A DNA stretch of 64,000 nt from Pseudomonas sp. L5B5. GTDB taxonomy: Bacteria > Pseudomonadota > Gammaproteobacteria > Pseudomonadales > Pseudomonadaceae. Shown here piece by piece: positions 23,807 through 32,297 of the stretch (position 1 is the stretch's first letter; the number at the start of each line of letters is the position of its first letter). The position numbers and the translations under genes were made by a program. The stretch spans positions 2,790,001-2,854,000 of the forward strand of contig NZ_CP084742.1 in assembly GCF_020520285.1 (NCBI RefSeq), written 5' to 3'. The notes under the pieces are model-generated. The model was not told the origin of the DNA, made no database searches, and worked only from the letters and a program-made list of their open reading frames with translations.

Positions 23807-24158
23807 GGTCGGCCTCGATGGTTGGGATCTCAGGAGGTGGCGCCGGGTGATCGGTGGGAATGTCCACCGGGCCGTTTGTGGTGACAGTGACGGGTGCCGG
23901 GAAGCGGATGGCGTCGGTGGCCGTGGCTTCGTCGTAGGGCATGAGCAATGTCACCGAGAGCGTTCCATCGATGGACATCACGGCCTTGTCGGCGAACAAC
24001 TCGGAGCCGATGGCCTCAAGTGAGAGTTCGTAGCCCTTCTCAAGCGGTGAGAAGTCGAACGTCGAGCCGTTGATGGTGATGGCGTAACCCTCGACGGAGG
24101 CTGATTCGATAGGCGGAAACTTGCCCGTATACACGGGAGAAAACTTGATGATGACCAT
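23772..24158 (-). CDS. 128-residue fibre-module protein, module A
   Basis: Starts MVIIKFSPVYTGKF at 24158 with a TAATG overlap to the fibre gene. From about residue 27 (YAITINGSTFDFSPLEKG) onward it is almost identical to the module B protein. The first 25 residues differ, as expected if that part contacts the divergent fibre. Confidence 0.78.
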   Translation of the reverse strand: MVIIKFSPVYTGKFPPIESASVEGYAITINGSTFDFSPLEKGYELSLEAIGSELFADKAVMSIDGTLSVTLLMPYDEATATDAIRFPAPVTVTTNGPVDIPTDHPAPPPEIPTIEADHGLLPEQENLH

Positions 24159-25516
24159 TATCGCCACCTCCCCACAGCTAGATATCTTGCTTGATACTGA
24201 GCGTTAGCCGCATGACTGAAGCCAGCTACTCGGCACTGGTTCGGGTTGTTCCCTTCTCCTACCGCCCCCCAGCAATAGGCATATGCAGAGTACGAGACAG
24301 AGGCAATGACAACCCCAATCGTCACGAACGGAACCGGAAAGGTAAATATTTCGGCGGCGCCGAGAAAGACGCCCGTTGATACTTGATTTGATGTTGTCTG
24401 GATGGTTGAGCTCTCTTTCCAACACATCATGGTCCCATCCGAGAACTTGACTGCAGTCCCGTTGCTGTTCGTTATCGACTCTTCATTGATCCGCATCCAG
24501 GGCTGGATGCCACCGTTAATACAGCCGCGACAGAACATCTTGTCGCCAGCTGTGGAAAGAATAAGTTGCGTCCAGTTGCCGGTGCTCTTGTCGTAGAACG
24601 ACGTCCTGAGCGTTCCGTACACGCCAGGATTTGGGCCGTTTAGCGTCCCTGGGTACACCAGCAATTCGCCGTTTTCCGCCACGTTGTTTGCATCGATGCA
24701 GGTGAGCAGATTTTTTGCACCCACACCGAAGTCACCTTGCATCAGGAGCTTTTTCCAGGGCTGCCAACCACCAGTATCACGGCGGAACCACGCTTCGTCC
24801 GAATCGTGCGACAGGGCAAGTTGGGTAGCTCGCTGAGCAACTGCCGCCCCCTGAAGCATAAGGAATTCGCCGTTCACGTCCGCCCTCGGGGCACCAGCAT
24901 AGCTACCAGCCCAGCCATAAAACCCGGAACCTATCCGGCCGTTGAAGTCGCTCGCGGGAGGGGCAGGAGCATCGCCGCCAAATCCAAAATCACCTTTCCA
25001 CAGGCCGGATGTCCATGCTGACTGCCAGGTTCCGTTGTCCTTGATCCTGCTGTAGTACTTGCCGTTTAAGAAGTTGATGGCGAGCTGCGCAGCGAATCCA
25101 GCATCGTTGAGTTGCAGATGAATGACGTAATGGTTCACCTGCGAAGGGAGAACCCCTGCGCCAGCCGGCCTGCAAAAGGTGAATGTATTCACGGAAAGAC
25201 CGTTTAATTGCCCCTCGGGGATATCCCGGATTTTTTCCGCGAGCCCGTATTGCTGGAGGATTGCCTTTACTGCCGGCGAAAAGTCACTGATCGTGCTGGC
25301 CAGTTGTGCGCCAGTATGGTTCGCGCGGGCCAGCAGCTCGGCATCCGGCCGGTTTTTGGTCGCCCCCGTTTCGATCGAGTTGAGCTGGGCACTGGCCCGC
25401 GCCGCTCGCTGATCCAGCTCGGCAAAGTTCTCATTGATGATCTGGGCACCGGCGCGCAGGTTGTCGCCACCGCCGTCGTTGGGCTGGGCGCCCGCCTTGA
25501 TGGTTCTGAGAGTCAT
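24158..25516 (-). CDS. Tail fibre protein, module A of the F-type cluster
   Basis: 452 residues. It shares the N-terminal module with fibre B (MTLRTIKAGAQPNDGGGDNL) and a tip domain of the same type (FSDGTMMCWKES, ending YLAVGRWR). The middle differs and is ~150 residues shorter. The ATG overlaps the stop of the gpM gene (25513-25516), so module A is translationally coupled to the tail operon whereas module B starts 148 bases after module A ends. Confidence 0.87.
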   Translation of the reverse strand: MTLRTIKAGAQPNDGGGDNLRAGAQIINENFAELDQRAARASAQLNSIETGATKNRPDAELLARANHTGAQLASTISDFSPAVKAILQQYGLAEKIRDIPEGQLNGLSVNTFTFCRPAGAGVLPSQVNHYVIHLQLNDAGFAAQLAINFLNGKYYSRIKDNGTWQSAWTSGLWKGDFGFGGDAPAPPASDFNGRIGSGFYGWAGSYAGAPRADVNGEFLMLQGAAVAQRATQLALSHDSDEAWFRRDTGGWQPWKKLLMQGDFGVGAKNLLTCIDANNVAENGELLVYPGTLNGPNPGVYGTLRTSFYDKSTGNWTQLILSTAGDKMFCRGCINGGIQPWMRINEESITNSNGTAVKFSDGTMMCWKESSTIQTTSNQVSTGVFLGAAEIFTFPVPFVTIGVVIASVSYSAYAYCWGAVGEGNNPNQCRVAGFSHAANAQYQARYLAVGRWR

Positions 25517-25851
25517 GGATGGAAGGCCTGTTCAAAGGTGGCGCTGAGGGTGTACATCCCTGCGCCCAACGGCGAGGGCTGGTAGGTCTTGCAGCGGTAC
25601 AGTCCCTGTTCTCCCAGGGGTGGGGTCCAGTAGAACGGCGCCGCGCCGCGATGGGCGTCGATGAAGGCGATGATTGGCTTGATCCGGCTTTCGTCGCCGA
25701 CGAAGGTCAGCGGCCAGGACTGGGTCTTGTTGTTGATCCCGTCCTGGACCACCTGCTGGTAGCCGTCGCCGAAGCGGGCCGACTTGAGGCGAAATTCAAC
25801 GGTGCCCACGGGTTCCACCTTGGGCACCCAGGCGAAGGTTTCGATGGTCAT
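25513..25851 (-). CDS. Minor tail protein M, lambda-like
   Basis: 112 residues, MTIETFAWVPKVEPVGTVEF, with the family patterns ARFGDGYQQVVQDGIN, FYWTPPLGEQGLYRCKTY and a C-terminal LSATFEQAF. gpM attaches the tip complex to the tube in lambda. Position after the tape measure agrees with lambda and F-type pyocins. Confidence 0.93.
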   Translation of the reverse strand: MTIETFAWVPKVEPVGTVEFRLKSARFGDGYQQVVQDGINNKTQSWPLTFVGDESRIKPIIAFIDAHRGAAPFYWTPPLGEQGLYRCKTYQPSPLGAGMYTLSATFEQAFHP

Positions 25852-25889
25852 GCTTTTCTCCGGGCGTGAGCCGTCTCGGCCGCTGGGTA

Positions 25890-27290
25890 TCAGCGGCCGT
25901 TGATGACGGACCAGATCTGGCCGCCCGGCTTCAGGTCACGGGCGATCTGTTCGGCAGCGCCCTGTCGGGCGGCGCTGGCATAGGCGTTGGCGAGGTTCTG
26001 CGGATTGGCGCCGGCGCCCTGGCCGGCACCCTGGCCCTCGCCGACGTTGATGGTCTGCTGGATCACCACCTGCTGGTTGCTGGTGTTGCCGGCCGGAGCG
26101 CCACCCAGCGCCACCACGCCCAGGGAACCATCGGCGCCCCGGCTCAGGGGCATGATCGCCTCGGGCCCGGCTTCGCCGAACAAGGCCATGGGCGCCAGGG
26201 TCGGAGCGCTGGCCACGGTGTTGCTGAAGACCCCGCCCTTGGCAAAGCGCAAGCTGGATGCATCCAGCTGTGGTTTAAACACAGTGGTGGCGCCATCCAC
26301 CGTGAACTGCTGGGCAGCAGGAGCCGCAGCAGCAGAGCCCGGCCATAGGCTCATCAGGGCCGAGCCGGCCATGCTGAACAGCGAACTCAACGCCCTCGAC
26401 GCGGCGGTCTTGGCCGCCAGCATCGCCATGTCCTTGAGTACCGAACTGGCGAAGTCGGAAAAGGAAAACTTGCCGGTGGTGGCGAACTGCACGATACCCG
26501 CGCCCATCTTGTCGAAGGCGTTGGCGAACACTGCCTTCGACTGGGCTGCGGTGTTGTCGGAGGCGTTCATGTAGTCGTCGAAGGCCTCCGAGGCGCCGTT
26601 CTTCCAGTCCTGCATCGCGTCCGTCATCTGCTGGTAGTTGCTCTGGATCTGCAACGCGGTTTCGCTGTGCTTGGTCTTGAGCTCTTCGAGCCTGGTCGCG
26701 TACTCGTCGCCCTGCTCGCCGCCCTTGCCGTAGGCATCGCCGGTGGGGAACTTGATCCCGGCCTGGTCGGCATAGGTTGCCGGCGCCTGGGTCGCCCCTT
26801 GGGGAAACTGGGCGTCCAGGGCCTTGCGGGCCTGGGCGTACTTCAGGTCGTTGTCGCTCAGAAGCTTGGCCCGCTCCTTTTGCCGCGCGCCCATGCCCAC
26901 CTGGGCTGCCGCCAGCGCGCCGTCGCTGCGCAACTTGTCGAATTCATCGGAATACGCCGCGAGTTTTTTCCCGGAGTTTTCCAGGGTCTGCGCGTAGTCG
27001 GTTTCAGCGCTTTTGTTCTGCTTGAGCAATGTCGCCAGGCGGCCCTGTTTCTTGATGTACTGGTCGACCGCTGCGGCGGCCGGGTCATAGGCCTTGCGCA
27101 TGCCGTCAAAGGCACTGGAGCTGGCGTCCAGCGCCGAGGTGGACGCCAGGGTCATGGCCTCGGCGGCTTTCTTGCCGGCCTCTTCGATGCGCCGCTGCAT
27201 GTTGCGCATGGCCTGGTCGGTGATGCGCTGGGCCTTGTCCAGGGCCCGTTCCAGGCCGCTCAGGTCCAGCCCTTGGGAAGCTGTTGCCAT
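25890..27290 (-). CDS. Tape measure protein of the F-type tailocin, lambda gpH-like
   Basis: 466 residues from MATASQGLDLSGLERALDKA. A predicted coiled-coil N-terminal half is followed by the lambda tape-measure C-terminal domain: FATTGKFSFSDFASSVLKDM, then GSAAAAPAAQQ, and an FGEAGPEAIMPLSRG motif. It is short compared with lambda gpH (853), which implies a short flexible tail if length scales. The chosen start follows a CCATGG-type site 20 bases after the hairpin. Confidence 0.93.
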   Translation of the reverse strand: MATASQGLDLSGLERALDKAQRITDQAMRNMQRRIEEAGKKAAEAMTLASTSALDASSSAFDGMRKAYDPAAAAVDQYIKKQGRLATLLKQNKSAETDYAQTLENSGKKLAAYSDEFDKLRSDGALAAAQVGMGARQKERAKLLSDNDLKYAQARKALDAQFPQGATQAPATYADQAGIKFPTGDAYGKGGEQGDEYATRLEELKTKHSETALQIQSNYQQMTDAMQDWKNGASEAFDDYMNASDNTAAQSKAVFANAFDKMGAGIVQFATTGKFSFSDFASSVLKDMAMLAAKTAASRALSSLFSMAGSALMSLWPGSAAAAPAAQQFTVDGATTVFKPQLDASSLRFAKGGVFSNTVASAPTLAPMALFGEAGPEAIMPLSRGADGSLGVVALGGAPAGNTSNQQVVIQQTINVGEGQGAGQGAGANPQNLANAYASAARQGAAEQIARDLKPGGQIWSVINGR

Positions 27291-27308
27291 GGGGTTCTCC
27301 GGGTCATG

Positions 27309-27328
27309 AAAACCCGTCGAAACGGGTT
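27309..27328 (-). terminator. Weak hairpin before the tape measure gene
   Basis: AACCCGT/ACGGGTT stem with a CGAA loop (27311-27328), followed on the minus strand by a short T run. It lies between GT and the tape measure gene. Confidence 0.5.
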
Positions 27329-27346
27329 CGGGAAAGTGGCCTGGGA

Positions 27347-27978
27347 TCAGCGCCACTGGTTCATTGCGCGTTCGAGCGACAGGCCCAAACGTTGTTCATG
27401 GGGCATGAAGTCCAGCAACTCCGCCACGCCCCCGCCCAGCCGGTGGGTCTGCAGCGCCACCAGGGCGCTGCCCGCCTCCAGCCGCCTACCGGTATGCAAG
27501 GAGCCATATCGGTCGATATAGCGCCCCCATGCCAGGGCTTCCTGGTAGGTCATGCGTTCCTTGGCTTCGGCAATGGTCCGGCCGCCGACTCCGTTCAGCA
27601 CCAGTTCGTGCCAGAACTCATCGGCGGCCGTCAGTTTTTTGCCGCACCGCCGGTGCCGTTGACCTCATTGACAGCGTTGAGGATCAGGAACCCCAGGGTC
27701 GGCTCCAGGCCGTAGGCATCCTCGTAGCTCAGGGCCTCGCCACCATCGGTGCCCAGCGCCACCGAAGCGGCGATGTAGCGGGCGTTGCGGCTCTGCTCGT
27801 TGTCGCTGTCGGCGAACAGCCGCTCGATGACCCCGAAGGACTGCCGGCGGATGTGCAGGGTGAAGGTGTCGGTCACCTCCTTGCCGCTCTTGCTGTCCTG
27901 GTGAGTCCAGCTCACCTGCTTCTTCACGGGCAGGGCATCGACGATGCCGCCCTTGGCTTTGAGTTGTTTGAGGTTCAT
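27347..27978 (-). CDS. Frameshift-extended tail chaperone GT
   Basis: The G gene ends GCA AAA AAC TGA. The heptamer A AAA AAC (minus strand, 27640-27634) is a textbook -1 slippery site placed directly before the stop. After the slip the frame continues LTAADEFWHELVLNG and runs open to 27347, ending LSLERAMNQWR. Lambda makes gpG and gpGT in just this way as tape-measure chaperones. The slippery site and the open extension are visible; actual frameshifting is inferred. Confidence 0.88.
27631..27978 (-). CDS. Tail assembly chaperone G
   Basis: 115 residues, MNLKQLKAKGGIVDALPVKK, with SFGVIERLFADSDNEQSRNA and an acidic C-terminal half. Family: lambda-like tail assembly chaperone. It is the zero-frame product of the G/GT pair and follows the tube gene by eight bases. 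Confidence 0.9.
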   Translation of the reverse strand: MNLKQLKAKGGIVDALPVKKQVSWTHQDSKSGKEVTDTFTLHIRRQSFGVIERLFADSDNEQSRNARYIAASVALGTDGGEALSYEDAYGLEPTLGFLILNAVNEVNGTGGAAKN

Positions 27979-27986
27979 GGCGATGC

Positions 27987-28478
27987 TCAGGCCTTCTTGA
28001 TCCAGGTGGAGCCACCGGTGCGCTGGATGGTGACGGTGGTGGTGACCACGGCGTTGAGGGCGAAGTTGAACGGGAAGTCCGAAACGTAGCCGTCGAAGGC
28101 GAACCAGGTGCGGGTGGCCGGCAGCTCGAAGTTGTCGCCCTTGGCATTGACGGTCGGAGCCACATCCTTGCCGTCGGACCAGCCCACCACCCACTTGATG
28201 CTGGTGTCGCCGTTGGCTTCGGACAGCTGGTGCAGGCGCACATGGCTGGCATTGGACGGGTCGGCGTTCAGGCCCAGGCTGGCGGTGCCGGGGGTGCGCA
28301 GGCCTTTCTTGTAGCTGCGTTCCTGGGCGTTGAGGCTGGTGTCCTCGATCTGCTCGGCAGGCGCGCCGCCCGGCTCGAAGGAGGTGACGTGCTCGACTTC
28401 CAGCACGGTGTAGGGACCGCTGCCAGTCACGGATGGGACCAGGGCGAAAATTTGCGTACCTTGGGTAAGAATCGACAT
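27987..28478 (-). CDS. Tail tube protein of the F-type tailocin, lambda gpV-like
   Basis: 163 residues from [19 protein letters not shown]. The pattern [19 protein letters not shown] followed by [16 protein letters not shown] is typical of siphovirus major tail proteins. It is the first structural gene of the F-type cluster, the place the tube gene also takes in the P. aeruginosa F2-type pyocin. Confidence 0.9.
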   Translation of the reverse strand: MSILTQGTQIFALVPSVTGSGPYTVLEVEHVTSFEPGGAPAEQIEDTSLNAQERSYKKGLRTPGTASLGLNADPSNASHVRLHQLSEANGDTSIKWVVGWSDGKDVAPTVNAKGDNFELPATRTWFAFDGYVSDFPFNFALNAVVTTTVTIQRTGGSTWIKKA

Positions 28479-28501
28479 CGGGTGTTCTCCAGAAAACAAT
28501 G

Positions 28502-28523
28502 AAAAACCCGCATCAGGCGGGTT
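28502..28523 (-). terminator. Hairpin before the F-type tube gene
   Basis: AACCCGC/GCGGGTT stem (28505-28523) and a TTTTT run on the minus strand, 24 bases before the tube ATG. It marks the border between R-type and F-type clusters. Confidence 0.65.
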
Positions 28524-28570
28524 GTGGGTGTGTTGCTCGGGGCAGGTGCCCAAGGCGCCAGGCCTTGTGC

Positions 28571-28783
28571 TCAGGGGGCGGGTGAGCCGTCCAGGTAAGG
28601 GGGCGCGTTGGGGTCCGGCTCACGACTCTTGATCAGATCCACCAGGGCCTGGTTGCTCTGCGCCAGCAGGCGGATCGCGCCATTCAAGGCGGACTGGCCA
28701 TCGGCCTGGGCCTGGAGGGCGGCAATCAGGCGATTGATGGCCGCCAGTTCTTCGTCATTCATGGCTGGGTGCTCTGTGTCCAT
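28571..28783 (-). CDS. Small protein of unknown function at the R/F cluster border
   Basis: 70 residues from [20 protein letters not shown], or 62 from the internal MNDEELAAI. It is helix-rich ([16 protein letters not shown]) with a proline-rich tail ([14 protein letters not shown]). No signal peptide or membrane segment is seen, so it is unlikely to be a spanin. Similar short proteins occur between lysis and tube genes in pseudomonad tailocins. Confidence 0.65.
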   Translation of the reverse strand: MDTEHPAMNDEELAAINRLIAALQAQADGQSALNGAIRLLAQSNQALVDLIKSREPDPNAPPYLDGSPAP

Positions 28784-28818
28784 CGAAGGTTATTGGCCGG
28801 TCTCGGTGGCCGGGCGAA

Positions 28819-29970
28819 TCATTGCCGTCCGGCCGGCAGCAGCGCTTGGCCACTGGCCAGGCCGGCCTGCAACGCCGTCCAGAAGTCGGCGTTTTCATAG
28901 CCCATGGCCCAGACGCTGGTCCCCCCCAGGCCCAGGCGCCCGACCAGTGCGGCCTTGGTGCGGATGCTCCGGGCATCGTCGTACCAGAGCACCGGCTGCG
29001 CCCGCTCCGGGGTCCATTGCACGCCATCGGCGAAATGCTTGACTGGGCCCCAGGTGGCGTAAGGCGTTGCCGAGGGGGCATCGAGGTGGGTCACGGCGCC
29101 ATGCTCGGCGATGATTTCCGGGTAGGCCGACCAGTGCACCCGGTTGCCGATGCTGTAGTCCTGGCCGTAGGTCGCCAGCCCGGACAGCACCTTGGCGGCC
29201 GGGACGCGCGACACCGCATAGCCCAGCAGCGCTTGCTGCCAGTCCAGGCCGGTGCCCGGACCTGGCCAGACTTCGCCGTGGAAACCACCGCTGCTCCAGC
29301 CCGGGCCGACCTGGTCGTAGGTCATCAGTTGGAAGTAATCGACGGCTGCTCCCAAGGCCCGGTAGTCATAGCCTTGCAGGTATTCGGGCTGCTGGTCGTC
29401 GACCTTGGGCGGCACGCTGATGATCAGCTTGCGCCCCTCGGCATGCAGGGCCTGGCCGAGGGCTTTGACATAGGCGGAAAACGCCTTGGCGTTGCGCGGC
29501 TCCACCTGCTCGAAATCCAGGTTGATGCCGGCAAAGCCAGCATCCCGGGCCAGCTTCACCATCTGCCTGATGCTGCCGGCACTCAAGGCCTTGCTGTTGA
29601 CGATGGAATGGGAAATGGCCGGGTCGAAGGCCCCGATACCCTCGTTGTAGTCCGAGACCGTCGGGTACAGCGGCAACGACCTGGACTTGGCGAACGCGAT
29701 GATCTGCCGGGTGGTGTCGTTCATGCCCTCCTGGTGCAACTGGCCAGTGACGGTCAGGCCGTAGGTGCTGCCCAGGCCCACGGCGCTGAGGTTGCGGTGG
29801 AAGGCTTGCAGGTTGCCGTAGGACGCCTCGACCTGGCCATCGGTGTAGGCCAGGACAAAAGGCGTGGCCTGGCTGGCGCTCGCCAACACCAGGGCACAGC
29901 CACCAATCAAGCCACGGAAAAAACGCCGGATGCCTCGCGCCGAGGCCGGCTGGGTAATGCTCGAATTCAT
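28819..29970 (-). CDS. Secreted GH18-family glycoside hydrolase in the endolysin position
   Basis: 383 residues. N-terminal Arg-rich region and hydrophobic core (RRFFRGLIGGCALVLA) with likely signal peptidase cleavage after SASQA (~residue 35). The mature part is a GH18 barrel with the catalytic strand GINLDFE (148-154) and downstream QLMTYDQ, typical of the YaaH/SleL-like peptidoglycan-acting branch. It sits after the P2-type gpD gene where R-type pyocins usually carry a GH19 or lysozyme endolysin. Probably it degrades peptidoglycan to release particles; a chitin-type substrate cannot be excluded. Confidence 0.85.
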   Translation of the reverse strand: MNSSITQPASARGIRRFFRGLIGGCALVLASASQATPFVLAYTDGQVEASYGNLQAFHRNLSAVGLGSTYGLTVTGQLHQEGMNDTTRQIIAFAKSRSLPLYPTVSDYNEGIGAFDPAISHSIVNSKALSAGSIRQMVKLARDAGFAGINLDFEQVEPRNAKAFSAYVKALGQALHAEGRKLIISVPPKVDDQQPEYLQGYDYRALGAAVDYFQLMTYDQVGPGWSSGGFHGEVWPGPGTGLDWQQALLGYAVSRVPAAKVLSGLATYGQDYSIGNRVHWSAYPEIIAEHGAVTHLDAPSATPYATWGPVKHFADGVQWTPERAQPVLWYDDARSIRTKAALVGRLGLGGTSVWAMGYENADFWTALQAGLASGQALLPAGRQ

Positions 29971-30066
29971 GAAGACTCCTGCGGAACAACCGCATCGTGA
30001 GGAATAAAGGTGTGCCGGAGCGAACCCCGGGAATGCCGATAAAACCTGGTAAGCCGTGCCGTCGGC

Positions 30067-31110
30067 CTAGAGCTGCAGCACTTTGAGCGGCTTGATCTTG
30101 GGCTTCTGCTTGCCCTTGGCCCGGGCCTTGCCGTGCTTGCCGCCATTGCACTGCACCGTGGTGCTCCAGCCGGACGGGCTGAAGACCTGCTCGACCGAAT
30201 CCACCAGATAGTGGCCATCCAGCCCGGCCTTGAAGCCCTGGGCGTCGATCAGGCGTTCGGCAAACAGATCGATGCGCCCGGGCATGTCCAGGCGCAGGCT
30301 GGCGGTGCTGCGGTTGAACGCCGCCAGGCGTGCGCTGGCGGCCTGCTCGGCGGCCGCCTTGTTCGGATACAGGTGCCGGTCGGTGTGCACCGACGGCACG
30401 CCCGCCGGGGCATCGGCGTTGCCCAGTTCGATCACCTGCAACTTGCCGCTCTTCGGGTCCTGATGGCGGGTCTGCACGGCCTTGTGACTGCTGCCATCGC
30501 CCAGGCGAAACTGGTAGCGGCTGACTTCGCCGCGGGTGATGGTGACCCTTCCCAGGGCCTGGCCGCTGGCGCTCTGCCCGGCCTGGCGCGGCAGCACCAG
30601 CAGCTTGCCTTCGGCGACCTTGGCGGTGCAGTCGTATTGCCGGGCCAGGCGGGTGATGAAGTTGAAATCCGACTCGTTGAGCTGATCGACCCGTACCACC
30701 CTGGTCGCCACCGGACATACCGGAGTCCAGCCGTTACGGACCGCCAGGTCGCGGACCACCTGTTGCAGCGGCACGTCTTCCCAGCTGCCGCTGCGGGTGG
30801 TCTTGCCACTGCCGCGCATGTCGCTGGCCTTGCCGCGGATCTCCAGGGTGTCCGGTGGCCCGGAGACCACCACCTCATCCACGGTGTAGCGCCCGAGGCG
30901 GGTCAGCCCCTGGCCGGCATACCCCATGAACACCTCGATGATCGCGCCACGGCTGGGCAACACCACGGCGCGGTCGCGGTCGTCGATACGCAACTCGAAT
31001 TCGTCCGACTCCATGCCGGGTTTGTCCGAAGTGCGCAGGGACAGCAGCCGGTCGTTGATCTGGCCGGTGATATCGCGACCATCGGCCACGATACGAAACT
31101 CTGGGGTCAT
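30067..31110 (-). CDS. P2 gpD-like tail hub protein
   Basis: 347 residues, MTPEFRIVADGRDITGQIND, with the phage late-control-D family patterns GYAGQGLTRLGRYTVDEV, LEIRGKASDM and DFNFITRLARQYDC. It forms the hub of the contractile tail. It is separated from gpX by a 151-base gap holding a REP doublet, while other genes here are tightly packed. Confidence 0.93.
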   Translation of the reverse strand: MTPEFRIVADGRDITGQINDRLLSLRTSDKPGMESDEFELRIDDRDRAVVLPSRGAIIEVFMGYAGQGLTRLGRYTVDEVVVSGPPDTLEIRGKASDMRGSGKTTRSGSWEDVPLQQVVRDLAVRNGWTPVCPVATRVVRVDQLNESDFNFITRLARQYDCTAKVAEGKLLVLPRQAGQSASGQALGRVTITRGEVSRYQFRLGDGSSHKAVQTRHQDPKSGKLQVIELGNADAPAGVPSVHTDRHLYPNKAAAEQAASARLAAFNRSTASLRLDMPGRIDLFAERLIDAQGFKAGLDGHYLVDSVEQVFSPSGWSTTVQCNGGKHGKARAKGKQKPKIKPLKVLQL

Positions 31111-31149
31111 AAAACGCCTCGCACTTGGTGCCGATCAATAAAGAATTTT

Positions 31150-31249
31150 GTAGGGGCGAGGCTTGCCCGCGATGGGCTTGAGAACGTTGCGTTTATCCAG
31201 TCGATACGCGCCACCGTCAGCGACCATCGCGAGCAAGCTTCGCTCCTAC
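31150..31249. repeat. REP doublet (REPIN) inside the tailocin cluster
   Basis: GTAGGGGCGAGGCTTGCCC (from 31150) and its inverted relative ending GAGCAAGCTTCGCTCCTAC (to 31249) face each other about 45 bases apart. This is the arrangement of the REPIN elements of fluorescent pseudomonads. It lies in the gap between genes X and D. Confidence 0.85.
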
Positions 31250-31261
31250 GAGACCTGGGGC

Positions 31262-31468
31262 TCAGTCCCATAGCTGGACCAGCGCCTGCTCCGGCGCCGG
31301 CAGGTCCGGCAGCAGGATCAGCACCCCGGCCCGCAATGGCTGGGGCTCGTCGGCCAGGCCCTGGTTGGCATCCAGTACCGCCTCGACAGTGCCGTTCAAG
31401 TGCCCGTAGTACTGCTGGCACAGGGTGTCGAGCACATCGCCGTCAGAGGTTCTGCAAGTCGTCGCCAT
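31262..31468 (-). CDS. P2 gpX-like tail protein
   Basis: 68 residues, MATTCRTSDGDVLDTLCQQY, with a LysM-like pattern (LDANQGLADEPQPLRAGVLI) characteristic of the gpX family of baseplate proteins. It overlaps the preceding U gene by 26 bases. Confidence 0.92.
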   Translation of the reverse strand: MATTCRTSDGDVLDTLCQQYYGHLNGTVEAVLDANQGLADEPQPLRAGVLILLPDLPAPEQALVQLWD

Positions 31469-32288
31469 AGCTTACGAACTCCAGTGAGAAGGCTTGTTTG
31501 CGGGGAATGCCGCCGGCCAGCAAGTGCCCCTGGTCTTCCTCGAGGCTGGTCAGGCACCAGGTGCCCAGGACTTCGCCGTAACCGGTGGTCAGGCTCAACG
31601 GACGCAATTGCCGGCCGATGCTGCGCAAGGCCTGCAACTGCCCCAGCCCGCCCTTGAACCCGGGGAACACCGCGCCCTTGAGGGTGATGCGTTCGTCGCC
31701 CAGGCCCATCGCCTGCTGGGCAGGGCTGCGACCCAGGCGCTCCTGGCCGGCCCAGCGAAAGCCGGTCTGGCGGCGCAGTTCGTCGAAGGCCGCAGTCTCC
31801 AGGTTGAAGTAGTACGGCTGGCTGGCAGCTCCCAGCGGCTGGAGAATCAGCAGATGGGGGAAGGGCTTGACCGCTTCGGGCGCGGGCGTCTGCCGGGCCG
31901 CGAATACGCTGCTGGGAAAGATCGTGCCCAGGGCGGGACTGATCTGCCCGCCAATGCGGTTGATCGCCGCCCCGACCTTGGCCGTCTGCTCCTGCAGGAC
32001 GCCGAGGCGCTGTTGCACCTGCCCCGCCACCGTGACGGCCTGGCTGTACTTGGCCGCCACCTCGCCGACCCGGCTTTGCGCGGCATCGATGCCGCGCAGG
32101 ATGCGCCGCAGCCGGGTGCCGACTTGCGGTCCCACTACAGGCAGGCTCTCCAGTTCCAGGGCGGCGCCGGTGATGTCGCCGATGGCCCCGTTCATGGGCC
32201 CCAGCATCTCGTCCGCGCTGCGGCGTCCCGCCTCCGCTGCCGCCACCAGGGATTGCAGCCCCGATTGCAACTGTTCCATGTAGGCCAT
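31443..32288 (-). CDS. P2 gpU-like tail protein with long N-terminal extension
   Basis: 281 residues. The C-terminal ~140 residues (YYFNLETAAFDELRRQTGFR, RSIGRQLRPLSLTTGYGE, FSLEFVSYGDD) match P2 gpU, a tail completion protein of ~159 residues. The N-terminal ~140 residues are an alanine-rich helical extension with coiled-coil character that P2 gpU lacks; such extensions are seen in R-type tailocins. Confidence 0.88.
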   Translation of the reverse strand: MAYMEQLQSGLQSLVAAAEAGRRSADEMLGPMNGAIGDITGAALELESLPVVGPQVGTRLRRILRGIDAAQSRVGEVAAKYSQAVTVAGQVQQRLGVLQEQTAKVGAAINRIGGQISPALGTIFPSSVFAARQTPAPEAVKPFPHLLILQPLGAASQPYYFNLETAAFDELRRQTGFRWAGQERLGRSPAQQAMGLGDERITLKGAVFPGFKGGLGQLQALRSIGRQLRPLSLTTGYGEVLGTWCLTSLEEDQGHLLAGGIPRKQAFSLEFVSYGDDLQNL

Positions 32289-32297
32289 GGCGTCTCC

